The translations under genes were made by a program, and so were the position numbers. This document shows positions 21,871 to 33,242 of a DNA stretch of 64,000 nt, one piece after another. This DNA is from Neolecta irregularis DAH-3 (taxonomy: Eukaryota > Ascomycota > Neolectomycetes > Neolectales > Neolectaceae): NCBI GenBank assembly GCA_001929475.1, contig LXFE01000152.1:1-64000 (forward strand). Direction: 5' to 3'. Within the stretch, counting starts at the first letter, position 1. Each line of letters begins with the position of its first letter. A model generated the notes under the pieces. That model did no database searches, was not told the origin of the DNA, and worked only from the letters and a program-made list of their open reading frames with translations.

Positions 21871-23358
21871 TCATGCAGACCCACTGCTCTCTGCCGCTAT
21901 CCGGCATACTTCCTCTGCTTCCTCTTTTCTCTTAGTGACCTTGATGACCCCTTTGCGGACACTCGTGGCCTGCAGCACACCGGCCCACTTGTGCTTGTCG
22001 AACTTGTCGACGAGATCCTCCGCGATGCCGCGCAGGATCCAGTCGCTGCCGCGCAGAGACACCAGGAAACGCTCTCTGCATGCCTGCGGGGACCGCGGGC
22101 GGGGCAGCAGCTTGCAGATGCGCGACCAGCGGAAGCGGTGCAGCTCGCACAGCTGGAGCAGCTTGAGCAACTCGCTATATTCCCAGCGCAGCACATCGTG
22201 GTGGAGCGTCGTGATGTAGGTGTAGCGCGCCGCACACTGCCCGGGCGTGCGCGGGCCGACTCTGCGCGCGATCTCGACCCAGAACCCGGAGAGCATGGCG
22301 CCCTTGTTGCCGGTAAAGTCCGGCGTCAGCGCGGCCACCCCGCACACCAGCCGCTCCGTCTCGTCCTTAGACCATTGCCCCGACCGCGCGGTGGCGCGAT
22401 ACGACCGCGACCGCACGTAGCACTGCCGGAACGATTCCGCCCGGTCGAGGAACTCGGGCATTTCCGCCGCCACCATGGCCGTCCACCGCACAACACCCTG
22501 CGGGTTCGTATACGTGTTCTTTTCCAGCAGCGCGTCCACCTTTGCAAACACCGCTGCGCCGTAGTTCGTCCGCTGCGCCTGCGGCTTCAGGCGGCAGCCC
22601 GACCGCCAGAACGCGCGCAGCTGGGCGCACGTCCGCCTCGGGAAATGCACCTTTTGGATCACGCTCCACTGCTGGTCGTACTCCTCGATGGCCGTCTTCA
22701 GCACTTCCCGATCCTCCGCGCTCAGCGGCGAATGGTCCCACTGCGGGTGCAGAATCCTGCTCCACCGCGTCTTCACCCCGTCAGCACTGCGCCGCCCCAG
22801 CTGCTTCGCTATTTCCTTCCACTGCGCGGCCGTCGGCTTTCGAGAAGCATCCCCTTGCTGGATCCGCTCCACTTCTTCCTGGATCTTGGCATCCTCGTGC
22901 GGCCAGAACCGCCCGAAGCGCTGGCCCTCGGTCGCTTGCTCTACCGCTGGAACAATGGGTCCCTCGAGCACTGCATTCATCTCCTTCCATTTGGCTGTGC
23001 ATTCCTCCTTTGTCCGCCCATCTAGCCCCTCTGCTACCATTTCCAAGTCATCAAATACCAGCCCCCGTCGATATAAAATGACTTCTTCATCTTGCGTCCA
23101 CGGCTCTCGCTCCGTGCTACAATCATCCGCCCTTGGTGCTTCTGTCACTTTGCCCGCTCCACCAAGTCTCTGCCTAGTCTTCCTATGTAGGCTCGTTAAA
23201 TACTCTGATTTCCCCAGTTCATTCTTCTCCACGGCAGCACTCGAATATGTCCTCCTGCCAATACTCTTCAACCCATATACCCCAGGAAATACCCCCACCC
23301 TAGGCCGGAATTCTCGTAAAATTGCCCTATTGGTCAAGAGTCGACTGGTTCGGTTCAT
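21871..23358 (-). CDS. Multi-Myb/SANT domain protein with mitochondrial-like presequence
   Basis: Uninterrupted 495-residue frame from ATG 23358. The N-terminus MNRTSRLLTNRAILREFRPR is rich in Arg, Leu and Ser with no acidic residue before position 15, as in mitochondrial targeting peptides. Myb/SANT-like repeats follow: EPWTQDEEVILYRRG...GRTKEECTAKWKEM; FWPHEDAKIQEEVERI...LGRRSADGVKTRWSRIL; SAEDREVLKTAIEEYDQQWSVIQ...RRTCAQLRAFW; GQWSKDETERLVCGV...RVGPRTPGQCAARYTYI; and a last one ending RSPQACRERFLV. These suggest DNA or RNA binding by at least four or five repeats. The gene is GC-rich and intronless. Localisation to mitochondria is inferred from the N-terminus only; a nuclear transcription factor is the alternative. 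Confidence 0.8.
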   Translation of the reverse strand: MNRTSRLLTNRAILREFRPRVGVFPGVYGLKSIGRRTYSSAAVEKNELGKSEYLTSLHRKTRQRLGGAGKVTEAPRADDCSTEREPWTQDEEVILYRRGLVFDDLEMVAEGLDGRTKEECTAKWKEMNAVLEGPIVPAVEQATEGQRFGRFWPHEDAKIQEEVERIQQGDASRKPTAAQWKEIAKQLGRRSADGVKTRWSRILHPQWDHSPLSAEDREVLKTAIEEYDQQWSVIQKVHFPRRTCAQLRAFWRSGCRLKPQAQRTNYGAAVFAKVDALLEKNTYTNPQGVVRWTAMVAAEMPEFLDRAESFRQCYVRSRSYRATARSGQWSKDETERLVCGVAALTPDFTGNKGAMLSGFWVEIARRVGPRTPGQCAARYTYITTLHHDVLRWEYSELLKLLQLCELHRFRWSRICKLLPRPRSPQACRERFLVSLRGSDWILRGIAEDLVDKFDKHKWAGVLQATSVRKGVIKVTKRKEEAEEVCRIAAESSGSA

Positions 23359-23465
23359 GTCGTCAAGATTGTATCAGGTGAATGACACCGCTCTGAAAAA
23401 ATCTTTTTTTCCCCGCCACACATATTTTATATCTTTATCCTTTTACATAAATTGTCTACCTGCTA

Positions 23466-24282
23466 TTAAATAATGCTCAAACTCTTATCTATGATATCAA
23501 TCTTTTTACTCTTGGGACTGCGGAGTCGTTTTCTGAGACTTTGTTTCACATGACTACAAGTCTCTAGAAACCTAGTCTCCTCCTCTGATTCCTCGCTTGT
23601 AGATTCATCCATTTGTTCCTGTTCGTCACTTGCTCGCTCCCGTTCCTTTTCTCTTTCTCGTTCACGGATCAGTTGATCTTGAAGCAATATCCTCGGATCA
23701 ATAAACCGCATTTCTCCTCCAATTGCGTCCTCGCAACACTCCACAAATGACCTACACCCCACTTGAGACGGAGTAGCATGACTCAAGTCCACAATGATAT
23801 CTATCTTTATATCAATTTCTCCTCCCAGCCAAAATATACTTACTTTTGTGAATCGTAGTGTTGAACATGAAGGTTCCTTCCTCTGGATATCCTTTTCTCC
23901 CAAAATGATTAATACAGTATCTTAATAGCGTAACCCGGTCATATTTAGATACATTACGAAACTTTTGTCCAAACTGTCTTGTCAGATTCACACCAAGCAA
24001 AATGTATATACCCGGTAGCGCAGTTCTTCTTTTATCGCGGGACCTAGTTTGTCAAAATTTCGACATTGGCCTATTCCAACTTCATCGATAATCGTCGTCG
24101 TGCGTTTCTGAGTAAAATCAGCCGCTGTAAACATCGGTATTCTTGCAAAGAAGTCCTTGAAATCGGATCGTGTGCAGAACCCAGATCGGGTAAGAATCTC
24201 GCCAATTCTTTTTCCTTCTTTCTTGTTCTATGTGCTAGCTTGGATCTCACATAAAGGCACATACGATTGGATACAGCGGCAT
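23466..24282 (-). CDS. Uncharacterised four-exon gene
   Basis: Reconstructed by intron phase; I do not recognise the family. ATG 24282 opens exon 1 (MPLYPI). A 37-nt intron with GTATGT donor and GCTAGC branch region follows. Exon 2 reads NKKEGKRIGEILTRSGFC...FKDFFARIPMFTAADF and ends KEELRYR. A 38-nt intron leads to exon 3 (FGQKFRNVSKYDRVTLLRY...GTFMFNTTIHK). A 43-nt intron leads to exon 4 (IIVDLSHATPSQVGCRSF, RFIDPRILLQDQLIRERERE). The tail is an acidic Glu/Ser stretch, then basic KRLRSPKSKK, and ends at 23466. The total is about 260 residues. The block VDLSHATPSQVGCRSF looks like a conserved motif. Three consecutive introns of the window's typical size with consistent phase support a real gene. 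Confidence 0.6.
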
Positions 24283-24740
24283 CAGATCAAAATGATAAAG
24301 ATGTTAGATTGTTAAACCCTGAAATACACCGCTCGGAAACTGAAACACTTTACCAAGCGCCACATCCGAACTAGCATTCAGGAGTCAAATTCAAATATCC
24401 AACTTGTGGTCACGAATCACTCTAAAACATCGCCGAATGACCATATATATTCCGCTACTAGCTGAGAAAGAAACAAAAACGCAGAGACAAAGAAAAAAAA
24501 GAAATAGATATGACAACGAGAATGGGAGATTCATCAACATCCCCATTTTCAAGCGCATACTTCTAGTGCTCGCCCCAAGACTCTTCCAAACATAAGTCAT
24601 ACCAATGAAAAGGAGACGTAAAAAGAAAAGGGGAAGAACCAATTATTACATGAACAAGTCTCAATGATGAAACATAAAGATGATAACGAGAAGAATTGTA
24701 AGCCAGATAATGAGCTTTTGAGTTGACAGTAACACCTCAG
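24283..24740. other. Intergenic, 3' side of cyclin B
   Basis: 458 bp, AT-rich with A-rich runs near 24480-24510. No supportable gene. It presumably holds the cyclin 3' untranslated region and the promoter of the gene starting at 24282. Confidence 0.5.
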
Positions 24741-26019
24741 CTATGCTAGCATGCGCCCTTGTTTATAATTCCTATCCTCTCCATTCTCCGAAGGTTTTGA
24801 ATATCCGTGCTTGATGAGCCAGTCCCGAACAAAAATACTCGCTTTCATAAACTTCTTATTTGCATATTTCTTGAAGAATGCATCATGTCGGACAGGCTCA
24901 GAGCCCAAGTAATCCAACATTAAAGCTTCGACGGGTTTGATTTCAGACTCTTTATAACCAGAATAATGCACAAGATTGGCATCCTACAAACAATTAGATT
25001 GAATGCAACGAAAAGGTATACCCAATCTCCTCGATACAGTGTCCGTCGAGCGAGATACATGCCCGCAGCAGCAATCATGCTGGGGGGGTATTTCAAGAAT
25101 CGATGATCGAGACAACTGATTTCCATGAAATACTTAGCGACTGTCCGGGTTTGGATATCGTAGTTATCAGCCTTTGAATTCCGTCGCAAGAAATTCATTG
25201 GGTTGGGATATGATAGATTGAAGTCAAGTACACCTAAGACGTACCGTTCGGCCGTGAGGATCTCATCATCGGTGTAGCCATTATCCGCCATATAGACAAA
25301 CGACTGGATAGATGGAGCCAGGACCTCTTCGTACTTGGCAGCGATAAACATAGCAGTGATACCAACCAACTGGAGTTTTGCCAGGGAGACGACTCGAAGG
25401 GATAAAAAACGGTCAATGATGTTAATTGCGAGGAAAAGAGTTTCTGGCAATAACCGAAATTTGGCGTGGACTTCAATCAGCCAGTCGACCAGTATACCGC
25501 GCATAGACCATTGCAGGTCCTTCTGAGTAGCCATATAGTCAGGATTCGGTAGAGTCGAGATCTGAAGAAATTAACATACTTCTCAAAGGCTACAACCTCA
25601 AGTTCATTCATATAATCAAAAATCTCAACAACATACTCGCTGACCATCAGAGGGTCACTTGCATCCTCAGCATCGAGGTCATCCCAGTCCTTGGTATCCG
25701 AGACTTTGATTTTCTTTCGAGTGGGTTCATGTTTGCTACCAGGAGCCTCAACTTTGGTATTTGTCCGCTTCTTTTTTGCAGGCTCGGCGACGGATGCTTC
25801 CTCTTTCACTTTCGGAAGAGATGTACTGCTTGAGCGAGTGGTAATCCTTGGCTTGACAGCTGCTGCTGCTGCCTTGAGAACGGCCTTTGCGTTCTCCTTG
25901 TTGACATTGGATACATCTCCCAACGCCGCGCGTTTTCGCGTAATCCCTCCCGCAATTGTGCTTGACTGCTTTGATACGAGGCCGGAGCCACTCTTGGCCC
26001 TCGTGACTCGAGTAGTCAT
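24741..26019 (-). CDS. G2/mitotic B-type cyclin
   Basis: Regulatory subunit of Cdk1 controlling mitotic entry. The start is ATG 26019. The N-terminus carries a destruction box RAALGDVSN near residue 30, for APC/C-driven degradation, and Lys-rich nuclear signals. A 35-nt phase-0 intron at 25562-25596 joins YMNELE to ISTLPNPDYMATQKDLQWSMRG, which is the cyclin N-fold entry. The MRGILVDWLIEVH block and the cyclin box follow (LFLAINIIDRFLS, KLQLVGITAMFIAAKYEE). A 38-nt intron at 24984-25021 joins YRGDW to DANLVHYSGY in the C-terminal fold. The stop is at 24741 after QGRMLA. The protein is about 400 residues and appears complete. Confidence 0.95.
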
Positions 26020-26824
26020 GTTTTCATCGTGATGGTTACTGGAGACAGTGGAACCTCGTGTTGCTCGACGCTAGGATGTGTTTTAGCGACGACACTCAAA
26101 AATAGGAGGAAAAAGGGGGCTACAGGAAACAGGAAATGGAGTGTATGCATCAATTCAGATAGCGAGAATCAGTGCCAAATAATCCATAAAGTTTTTTAGA
26201 ACAGAAAGTAAACATACCTGACCGTTCATTTTTGGGAAAAATTAGGAGTTGGGTATGGTTGGTGAGTGGACAAAACGGTCTCACGTCCAACGAAAGACAA
26301 GGGTGGGCAGACTGAGACGGGAGAAGGGAGAGAGACCCAAAGGGACAAATGGTCGGGCTCTAAAGGCGATAACAAGGAAGCAGAGTGGGAAAGACAGGCC
26401 GATGTCTAATGCGGAATGCGGGCACGGGAAATACGACCGCCCTGATGTGTGGATGGATGGATGGATGGATGGATGGATGTGTGGATGGATGGAATAGCGG
26501 TGTGTGTGAAGCGGTTGGTATGTGAGATGCTTCGCGTGTTGGTGGTGACTGCGGGACACGGGTTGGAGGCCCAGTCTCGCCCAAGAGGGTAACTTGTAAA
26601 CAAACCCTCGCTCTTCCGCCATCCCGAACGTGCCTCGAAACACTTTTATAAAATACATTATTCGCGAGATCCATCTAGTCTTCTGTAACGACCAGTTTTA
26701 GCGCAAATGTGACAGTAAATGTAGATCGTGTGATTTACGTAAAGGCTGTGAAAAGCTTGGTCTCAAAAACAGTCTCGAAACTTGCCACCACGCTTTCGCT
26801 GCGGCCTGCGATATTGATCTTACG
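26020..26824. promoter_or_regulatory. 805-bp divergent spacer, cyclin B / DUF2421 gene
   Basis: Contains the upstream regions of two divergent genes and a GGAT microsatellite (26451-26493). Open frames across the microsatellite are repeat artefacts. No defined promoter element was recognised. Confidence 0.5.
26451..26493. repeat. GGAT microsatellite
   Basis: Seven perfect GGAT units (26451-26478), a GTGT interruption, then two more units and a partial one. It is a short tetranucleotide repeat in the cyclin B upstream spacer and is likely length-polymorphic. Confidence 0.95.
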
Positions 26825-29197
26825 ATGCGTGAGAGACGTTACGAGTATGTGCTCGATACTGTTAAGTAGATTTGAATGTTTCCAGCTACTTTGACCCTAT
26901 CTTTGCAAACCCCTCTCGTCTTAGCGACATTGAAGTCGAAGGTGTCCAGCTCCCACAACTTAGGACCAGTACAAACTGGAGGAACATCGTCAAGGTTATT
27001 ATTTCCATAGTCCTGAATACGGTGATCGTTGTTCTGCCAAGCTCACGATTTCTCGGAGCCACCTTGTTTCTTCCATCCCTTTTCACAATCTTCAATCATC
27101 CCGCCAGACCTTTTGGCAACCTTATCAACAATACTGCCTCAATCTTATTTGGCATTGCTCTTGGTTCTGCATGGAGCTCGATTTCTATCGCTATCGGTCC
27201 GAAATCACGTTTGCCTTTTTGCATCGTCGGAATATGGGTTTTCACCTTTTTAAGGCTCAAATTTGTGCGGTTGTATCAGGGAATGATCATAAGCGGTATC
27301 TATGAGGTGTATATCTGCTTATTTGCGCATTCTTGGACGGGTATGAGAGATTTCACAATCTGTAGTGCGATTGGATTAGGCATCTCTGCGTTTGTTGGTC
27401 TCTCATTATGGCCAGAATATGGAGATGAGAGCGTTCGGTACACTTCCTTTGACAAATAAAACTCAACTCTCATAGAAAAACGCTCGAATCACTTCTCTGC
27501 ACCCTTCGAGAAACGATCAAGAACGATAAGGGGGTTTTCCTACTCCACCACACCTACAAAGAATTTGAAGATGCTATTACCTGCATGCGACAGGAAGTTG
27601 TCTTTACTGGATATTCCGTTGAGAAACTCGAAAACATATCCTCAATTTTCGCAAACATCATCCAGGAACTCATCACAACACCAATTCTGGATGATCAGAG
27701 AATAACATTAGATAAGAATATTGAGTCCATCCTTTTAACACACGTTCAATCGAGGTCTGAAATGCAATTACTACCACATCAACATCCAGAGTCAGCCATT
27801 GAGCGTAATCTTCAGAATTTAGCCGGCTGTGTGATTCAACGACCTCGTTGGTTTCGGCTGCCGCATACGACTCTCCATCAATACTTTCACACAATATCGC
27901 CAGTTGCAATCTTGTCACGAGGAATTCACCTAGCAGGCCATTTTATACAATTGTCCAAGACCATTCTGCCACTTGATCCCGAAGTCATCATCCATGTTGG
28001 TCCACTTACCTCCGACGATTACACGACTTCTACAACTTATTCCAGCAAGCTTCGCTATCGCGTCTGGAAAGTTCTCCAATGGATGGAGGGTTACGAAAGC
28101 CGATTCGCCTTCAAAATGAGCATTATTGCAGTTTTCCTCCTGCTGCCTTGGTATCTGGGCAGCTCCGACTATTTAAATTGGCTTGGCGGTGTTATGTGTA
28201 TTCTATGTGTTACAAGTAGGGTTGGCGGAAGTGTAAGCGACTTGTGTTTGCAGATTACTGGTGTTTTTCTTGGTTGCGTTTTTGGATTTTTGGCTGCCTG
28301 GACAGGGAAGGTGTACGCTTTTCTCTTGGTCGAGTTTTGTTTCCTCGCTCCATCAGGTGTGGCTCCCTCTTCGTCTGACGCTGATCATTATTCTTCGTGT
28401 TTCAGGGTACAAAGTATACTAGACCAGCGTTTCTGGCAATGTTTTCTCTTTTGGTTGTGTCTACCTCGATATATCATTCGGATCAAAGGCGGCACATTGC
28501 ATTATCGATCACTAGTACATTACTTCTTTCACTAGTCTGCAGCACACTTCTCAATTGGATCATATTTCCCTTCGTCCCTCGTGCTCTTCTTCGTAAATCA
28601 TTGTCTACTATGACTCTCAACCTCGGTATAGTGTATCGAACAGTCTTAACGAAGTATCATACATATTGTTGGACTACGCTAATAGACAAAGATATCTTTA
28701 CGCAACAACACTTCCAAGTCCTGAAGAACTTCTTATCGCTTCCAGTCATGATCGTCAACTTCGAACTTCCTTTGAAAGTATTCGAGAACTAATCGAAATG
28801 ACATCTCACGAACCTCTTCGTCCATTCGAGCAGGACAAGTATCTCAAATACATAGGTCTTCTTGAAACTCTCTTTGAAGAACTGGTCCACGTCCGCACGA
28901 ACACCAGTGGTTGGAAGGAAGAGAAATGGCAGGAAGAAGTTTTCCTTCTTCGACGAGATGAAATGGTACTCATTTTACTCCACTCTGCTTACGATATAGG
29001 CAAGCACTTTACTTATCTTGTATATCCTTGCGGGGGCCGTTCGCAAAGATTCCGGGAAGCTGCCTAGGTATTTCCCTTCTGCTCAGGCGGCAAGAGAAAA
29101 ATTGGTCAAAGTAACAGGGGAAGAAAATGAGAATTTAATGCATATTGTTGGCGTTTTAGACAAATTAACGGCGTTGGTTTCAGTTTTTGAATACTGA
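26825..29197 (+). CDS. DUF2421 / fusaric-acid-resistance-like membrane protein
   Basis: Fungal integral membrane protein of the aromatic-acid-exporter-like (ArAE_2, DUF2421) group related to brefeldin A sensitivity proteins; the substrate is unknown. The start is inferred at ATG 26825: a 41-nt intron with GTATGT donor joins MRERRYD to YFDPIFANPSRLSD. Membrane segments: VKVIISIVLNTVIVVLPSS, FGNLINNTASILFGIALGSAW, then after a soluble stretch FKMSIIAVFLLLPWYL, LQITGVFLGCVFGFLAAW, AFLAMFSLLVVSTSIY, LLLSLVCSTLLNWIIFPF. Introns at 38, 47 and 38 nt keep the frame. A GC-AG intron at 29000-29048 is needed to reach GKLPRYFPSAQAAREKL. Stop TGA ends at 29197. The gene is about 700 residues, at the short end for the family. 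Confidence 0.8.
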
Positions 29198-29697
29198 TTT
29201 GTGTTGGGTTTTGGAAGTCTGCAAAAGTAATGTTACGTTGCTATACACTTGAGAGTTTCCACTTCTCTGAGTCTTAGGCTCAAGTCGTGCCTTGTAGATA
29301 TCTCAATTTCATTTTGAGCTTTGCTTTCATCCAAGCGGGCTCCACTGGGAAGCCGATTCGATCATCTGGCCCGTCATTCCATTCGAGATACATTTTCTTA
29401 TCATTCCTCAATTTATTAAATATTTATGTTAGTGTAAGTGGCAGAGAATTCCTTGACATCAATCCTTAACCTGGCGTGTTCATTGTTGCATGCAAGATCC
29501 ATCCATCTGCAGTTGTTACAAAGATAACTAGGTGCTATTTGGAAGAAATTTAGAAGAGTTCTACATCTAAAATTTTGGGGAAGGGGGGATCTCTTCAAGC
29601 TGCCATTCAAGATCGTGCCCAAAATTTAGCATCAGATCTTTCATTGAGTCTTATCTTGGGTTTACTGTAAGACATAACCCTTTTCCTCAATTTAACT
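29198..29697. other. Intergenic
   Basis: 500 bp of AT-rich DNA between two plus-strand genes with no supportable coding region or repeat. Confidence 0.5.
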
Positions 29698-31155
29698 ATG
29701 ACAGACGAAATTTTGCTCACATTGGTGGAGATGTCAAAAGATACTCTCAACTATTTTTGCGACAAAGGTCATAAAGATTCCAAACGCCCTGTTGGTTACC
29801 ACAACACAGTGAAGAAAGTTGAGCGTGACCGTAGGATTTGGTCTAGAAAGTCCCAAGATGATGTTCTCATGGACGGTGATGATGTCCTTTATGAGTGAAG
29901 TCACTAGCTACAGATGAAATTAATGAGCCCTAGAGAACTTGCTTCGAAACGCCCCGAGTTTCGATATCAGCCAAACTTTGATGAAGTTCCCTTCCTGCAA
30001 ACCCTTCCATTTCTGGAAGGTCGTCACGTCTTTGGCGCTGAAACCACATTCTGCTCATCGACATTCAAACTGCCTACATGTTCTCGAGTTGCGGAATCAT
30101 CGTGCAAGTTACCAGATCAAACCAGTTCCTTACGAGAAATCCGTGAGCCTACAGGTTCAAAATTTCGAAATACAACAATAAAATGTATCCCGGTCACAGA
30201 AAAGCCTGAAAGCTGTCATGTTCGCTCAAGAGTGTCTCGTTCACTTCCAAAAGAGATAGTCACTTGTATAAAACAAGAAGATTCTTTATCCTGTACCAAG
30301 GAAACAACGCATTCGAAGGTATCAACTAGGTCGATTTTGAGACCAATCCGATCCCCTCTGTCAGCTCGCCGCAAACCGCCCAAGGATATTAATGTTTCTC
30401 GTACCCACGAAGAAACCATCGATTCCACTGGGCTCAGAAAGAAATACCGCGCCTCGCTGCCTGCTCAAATTTTACCAGGTGGTTTCGAAAGTCCCTCAAT
30501 CATGTCTGATAAATCTGTGCCAGAGACACCTAAAAATCTACACAAGGAGGAACGGGATTCAGGTGGTTTACCTTTAGGATGTCCAACGAGAGTCTGCGCA
30601 CTTCGACGTTCTGCTTCATCGGCCACTAACATCAAAACTTCAACATCAACAACAAGGCTCAGAAATTCCATTCCGCTGACAATCCAATCCTTGCTCGATT
30701 GCGACAGTACCTCGTCTAAAAAGCCATTAATCCCAGGATACGATAGAGCCGTAGAGATCAACATGTTCGAGTTGTTCAATGCTGGTTATATCAGGCGAGG
30801 GGATTATTGGACTTTTCGGCGTGCAATACAAGATCATCTTGTGGAATTGAATATTCGACTCCTTTCAGTTAACCAGGACAAAAGTCTGAAAGTAGAATAT
30901 CTCGCTGAGACAGGCGAAACCATTCCTATAGATGTTCCCTCGCTCTCTCAGCTTCAAAGACGGCTTTTAGAATTTGACGGATCTATTCCTCGCGAAAAAT
31001 GGAAGAACGGAGCTACATTGAACTACTTCTTAGTTAAAAGAGGCGGTAATCCAGTCGGCTCATTACATCAACTCCGAGAGCTAGCATGGCGTGAGAACTG
31101 CGTTGTCAAAGAGGCAGGACGTGAATCGCCCAGCGATTTGCCTTTGCAGCATTAG
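29698..31155 (+). CDS. Uncharacterised protein
   Basis: Two adjoining open frames read as one gene. The first (ATG 29698, MTDEILLTLVEMSKDTLNYF) stops at 29898. The second opens at 29914 (MKLMSPRELASKRPEF) and runs to 31155. A phase-0 intron 29863-29913 (51 nt, ending CTACAG) would fuse them, though the second ATG could also be the true start. The middle 200 residues are Ser/Thr/Arg-rich and probably disordered. The C-terminal 130 residues look folded: INMFELFNAGYIRRGDYWTF, AIQDHLVELNIRLLSV, VPSLSQLQRRLLEFDG, GSLHQLRELAWRENCVV. I cannot name a family. It is followed by CK2 beta on the same strand. Confidence 0.6.
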
Positions 31156-31888
31156 CTTGCTTTCATTTACATCATTGTTGATTTGGAAGTTTCATACTAT
31201 CGCATTGCTATGAATTATTTTTAGCTACTTTAGGCGTTAACGGCAGTCTTAGTATATAGTCATCGCTGTCATAGTTTTAGATTTAGTATGGACAATCTTT
31301 CATTGTACTCCGGATACTCTGAAGAAGTCTGGCTCTTGAGCTTCTCGGAGCGCCAAATTGAACAGAGGTCTCTGACATTTCTATCCACATATGTTTGAAG
31401 AAAAACTGAAGAAAAACTCCTGAGCAAATCTTCGGGCAGGAGCTCGCTGCCGGCTTCTATGATTTTGTCGTAGGCGAATCATCCAATAGCTGAAGGTGTG
31501 TTTTCCATGAAGTAAAGAACGGTGCGAATATTTTATAAGATAGAAAGAACTGTTCCCCGAGCGCTAAGCAGGCCAACCGAGAACATCTTTCATTTGCCGA
31601 AGGTTATGTAGATTGCCTCAATAGCAAACAGTCCCCACCTTGAAAGATTTACTGCGTTGGAGAATTGTTGCACAAAATGACTGTAGCTCAAAACAGCTGC
31701 AGGATAATATTTAAATTACTCTTGCTCCTACATCTTGCGAGGTAAAGCATAATACATAAATATGTATTAGTACAAATGAGAGAGGTGGCTCTGAAATAGG
31801 ATGTATGTCGAGTCCGTGTAGCTGACTCCGCTCCTTTCGTCTGAATCAGTCTGCATCAGAGCAGCCTTTTTCACCAAACAGCGCTGAC
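31156..31888. other. Intergenic before CK2 beta
   Basis: 733 bp without a supportable gene, AT-rich. It presumably holds the promoter of the casein kinase II beta gene. Confidence 0.5.
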
Positions 31889-32826
31889 ATGCAAAATCAG
31901 CATGATCCATTGGCTGAAGAAGATATAGAAGATATTGAAGAGGAAGATGATGGAGAAGGTGTTGAGCACCATGAATTATCGACTCTGTCCTACGAATCGC
32001 AACAATCTTCGTCACAGTCTGAAGCCCTGAGTTGGATAGCATATTATTGCAGCTGTGTGGGGCATGAATATTTTGCAGAAGTTCAAGAGGATTTCATTGA
32101 AGATGATTTTAATTTGACCGGTTTAAGTGCGCTTGTACCGTATTATAAAGAAGCACTGGAGATGATCCTCGATATCGAACCTGGTATTTTGACCATAGCA
32201 AAAGTTTTCCTCATGATATAGAGGATTGGCACGCTGTACCAGATACTGCCCTTGTAGAGAATAGCGCAGAGCTGTTGTACGGGTTAATACATCAACGATA
32301 CGTTGTTTCAAGACAGGGGATTCAACAAATGGTATGCTGTTTTATATAGATGGACCCTAAACATAATCTAGTATGATAAATACGAAGCAGGCCATTTTGG
32401 TTACTGTCCCCGTGTGTTCTGCAATCAAACTCAAGTCGTGCCTTGTGGAAGATCAGATCTTCCTCGACTCGACACTGTTAAGCTTTATTGTCCAAACTGT
32501 TTTGACATTTATATCCCCCCAAATTCTCGGTTTCAAAGAATTGATGGTTGGTGTTCCCTTCAAAATCTTAAAATTAACATGTAGGTGCGTTTTTCGGTAC
32601 CACGTTTCCCCATCTTTTCTTCAAAACATACCCCGAGTTAGTTCCCATCCCATCTACAAAAGTTTATGAACCAAAAATATTTGGCTTCAGGGTCTCTGGC
32701 CGGGCGAAGAGCGGTCCCCGGATGTCGTGGCTCCGCATGAGACCACCCATCGACAGTGGTAATAATGATGATGAAGAGAAGGAAGAAGAGGAGATTGAGT
32801 CTGAAGAAATGATTGATGGACTGTGA
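31889..32826 (+). CDS. Casein kinase II regulatory (beta) subunit
   Basis: Regulatory dimer subunit of the CK2 holoenzyme. The start is ATG 31889 with an acidic head (EEDIEDIEEEDDGEG). Family blocks: SWIAYYCSCVGHEYFAEVQEDFIEDDFNLTGL, KEALEMILDIEP, then ENSAELLYGLIHQRYVVSRQG. The zinc-finger dimerisation domain follows (CPRVFCNQTQVVPCGRSD...LYCPNCFDIY) with four cysteines present, then GAFFGTTFPHLFF and the acidic tail EEKEEEEIESEEM. Three introns fit exactly: 32184-32221 (38 nt), 32332-32371 (40 nt), 32547-32584 (38 nt). Stop TGA at 32824. It could be the CKB1 or the CKB2 type; the sequence alone does not decide. Confidence 0.95.
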
Positions 32827-33242
32827 GATGTTAGCGTACGTCTATAACGTAGATATGTATGATTGGAGTCTGGGCAATGTAAATGGCATTCGAAGTAATA
32901 TTTCATTTTAAGCACAAGGCTTTTTGTTCTTAAAATATATCCTACGATGGGATAAGGATCCATTTCCCTGTAATTGCGTATACTATTGGAGATTTCCTTA
33001 TAGATCGGGTATTTTATGTGTATATGGCTTGACCCAGAAATGTCCTGTTTAAGGGATTTCATTGATTCTGAACCTCATAATCAACAAACCTATTCAGAAA
33101 TCTTTCACTATATAGAACATCATGATTATTTTTGGCCCATGGTTACTTAACCGGGTGGAGGAGGCATTTCATTCGACGGCGACGCTGGAAGTTCACCGCC
33201 AAAAAATTGTCGCTTTTCCAAACTATTAGTTTCCAATCATAG
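32827..33242. other. Intergenic between CK2 beta and mitochondrial L2
   Basis: 416 bp, AT-rich, no supportable gene. Confidence 0.5.

Noticed and set aside
21841-23025. 394-codon plus-strand frame and several shorter ones
   Set aside because: They are antisense to the GC-rich Myb gene, whose frame has clear SANT repeats; GC-rich DNA lacks stops in several frames.
26281-26674. Minus-strand frames of 104-125 codons rich in His, Ser and Pro
   Set aside because: They run through the GGAT microsatellite and have no domain; repeat-driven.
29268-32447. Shared 17-bp word CTCAAGTCGTGCCTTGT near 29280 and 32431
   Set aside because: The second copy is coding sequence of CK2 beta; flanks of the first show no further similarity, so it is likely chance rather than a duplicated fragment.
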